A DNA stretch of 64,000 nt, from NCBI GenBank assembly GCA_020310875.1, contig CM035427.1, positions 96,655,094-96,719,093 on the forward strand, in the 5' to 3' direction. Positions 63,865 to 64,000 of this stretch are shown piece by piece. The stretch is from Ceratopteris richardii (lineage: Eukaryota; Streptophyta; Polypodiopsida; Polypodiales; Pteridaceae). A program made the translations under genes and the position numbers. Within the stretch, counting starts at the first letter, position 1; the number at the start of each line of letters is the position of its first letter. Below the pieces are notes generated by a model. The model was not told where the DNA came from. It saw only the letters and a program-made list of their open reading frames with translations, and searched no databases.

Positions 63865-64000
63865 TGTTGGGAGTGATGGTTGGATGCACTCAGAAGATCA
63901 AGTTGGTGCTGCTAGACCTGCTTCACACCTGCCCTCCTTTGACTCCAGATATGCTTAGTATACTTGCTTAGCTTCCAAATGATACCAAGAAACCATATAT
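63865..64000 (-). repeat. 5' LTR of K, cut by the window end
   Basis: 136 bp nearly identical to 58488-58623; the LTR continues outside. Confidence 0.93.

Larger units (their letters stand above)
58488..64000 (-). mobile_element. Copia element K, inserted in the 5' LTR of J, cut by window end
   Basis: Minus-strand Ty1/copia element: 3' LTR 58488-59607, polypurine tract, RT-RNase H, integrase-protease-gag, PBS at 63853-63864, and the first 136 bp of the 5' LTR (63865-64000). The left flank CTAAT (58483-58487) should be the target duplication; the other side is outside. Protein frames are nearly complete but carry one TAG and one frameshift between integrase and RT. Confidence 0.93.

Overview
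This window is plant nuclear DNA made almost entirely of LTR retrotransposons nested in one another. Plant origin is supported by Ty1/copia and Ty3/gypsy proteins of plant type, primer-binding sites (PBS) for initiator Met tRNA and an Asp-type tRNA, an Arabidopsis-type (TTTAGGG)n tract at 56392-56427, and a plant NRAMP metal-transporter relic at 138-845. No intact host gene was found. A captured 5.8S rRNA fragment at 43880-44007 carries GAATTGCAGAATTC rather than the seed-plant form ending in CC. That hints at a fern, lycophyte, bryophyte or alga as its source, but the host cannot be named from the window.

Layout. 1-3.2 kb: NRAMP relic and a decayed minus-strand gypsy pol. 3.5-4.3 kb: copia remnant. 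4.6-20.0 kb: old minus-strand copia element C, internally deleted and split by two later insertions. These are D (minus, 6174-12489, duplicated target CCTAT) and E (plus, 14184-18756, duplicated target CTAAC). 20.9-48.4 kb: F, a minus-strand gypsy element of about 17.4 kb, split inside gag by G (plus, 35104-45234). G is a very young gypsy element with almost identical LTRs. 49.6-50.7 kb: short plus-strand copia derivative L containing a tRNA-like repeat. 50.7-53.7 kb: decayed minus-strand gypsy pol H, interrupted by an 832-bp terminal-repeat miniature element (TRIM) with identical 140-bp LTRs. 53.8-56.4 kb: plus-strand broken accessory ORF related to the one in F, ending at the telomere-like tract. 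56.7-64 kb: copia gag remnant J, interrupted by copia element K, which runs off the window.

The most unusual object is F. Its order on the minus strand is LTR, Asp-type PBS, a 1.9-kb leader with a TCGCGATGG repeat field, gag, protease 1, RT, RNase H, two successive integrase-type HHCC modules, integrase core, GPY/F-like tail, a second retropepsin domain, then a roughly 1,500-codon accessory frame, polypurine tract and LTR. The older copy at 1-3.2 kb keeps the doubled HHCC module, so this is a family trait. G has its own oddities: gag-protease and RT-integrase share one frame separated by a single TAG, there is an extra ORF after pol, and an antisense 5.8S rRNA fragment plus a tRNA-like segment sits where a polypurine tract should be.

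Relative order of events follows from nesting and LTR divergence judged by eye: C, F, H and J are older, then D, E and K; G and the TRIM are the youngest. All identifications come from reading motifs and comparing copies within the window; no database search was run.
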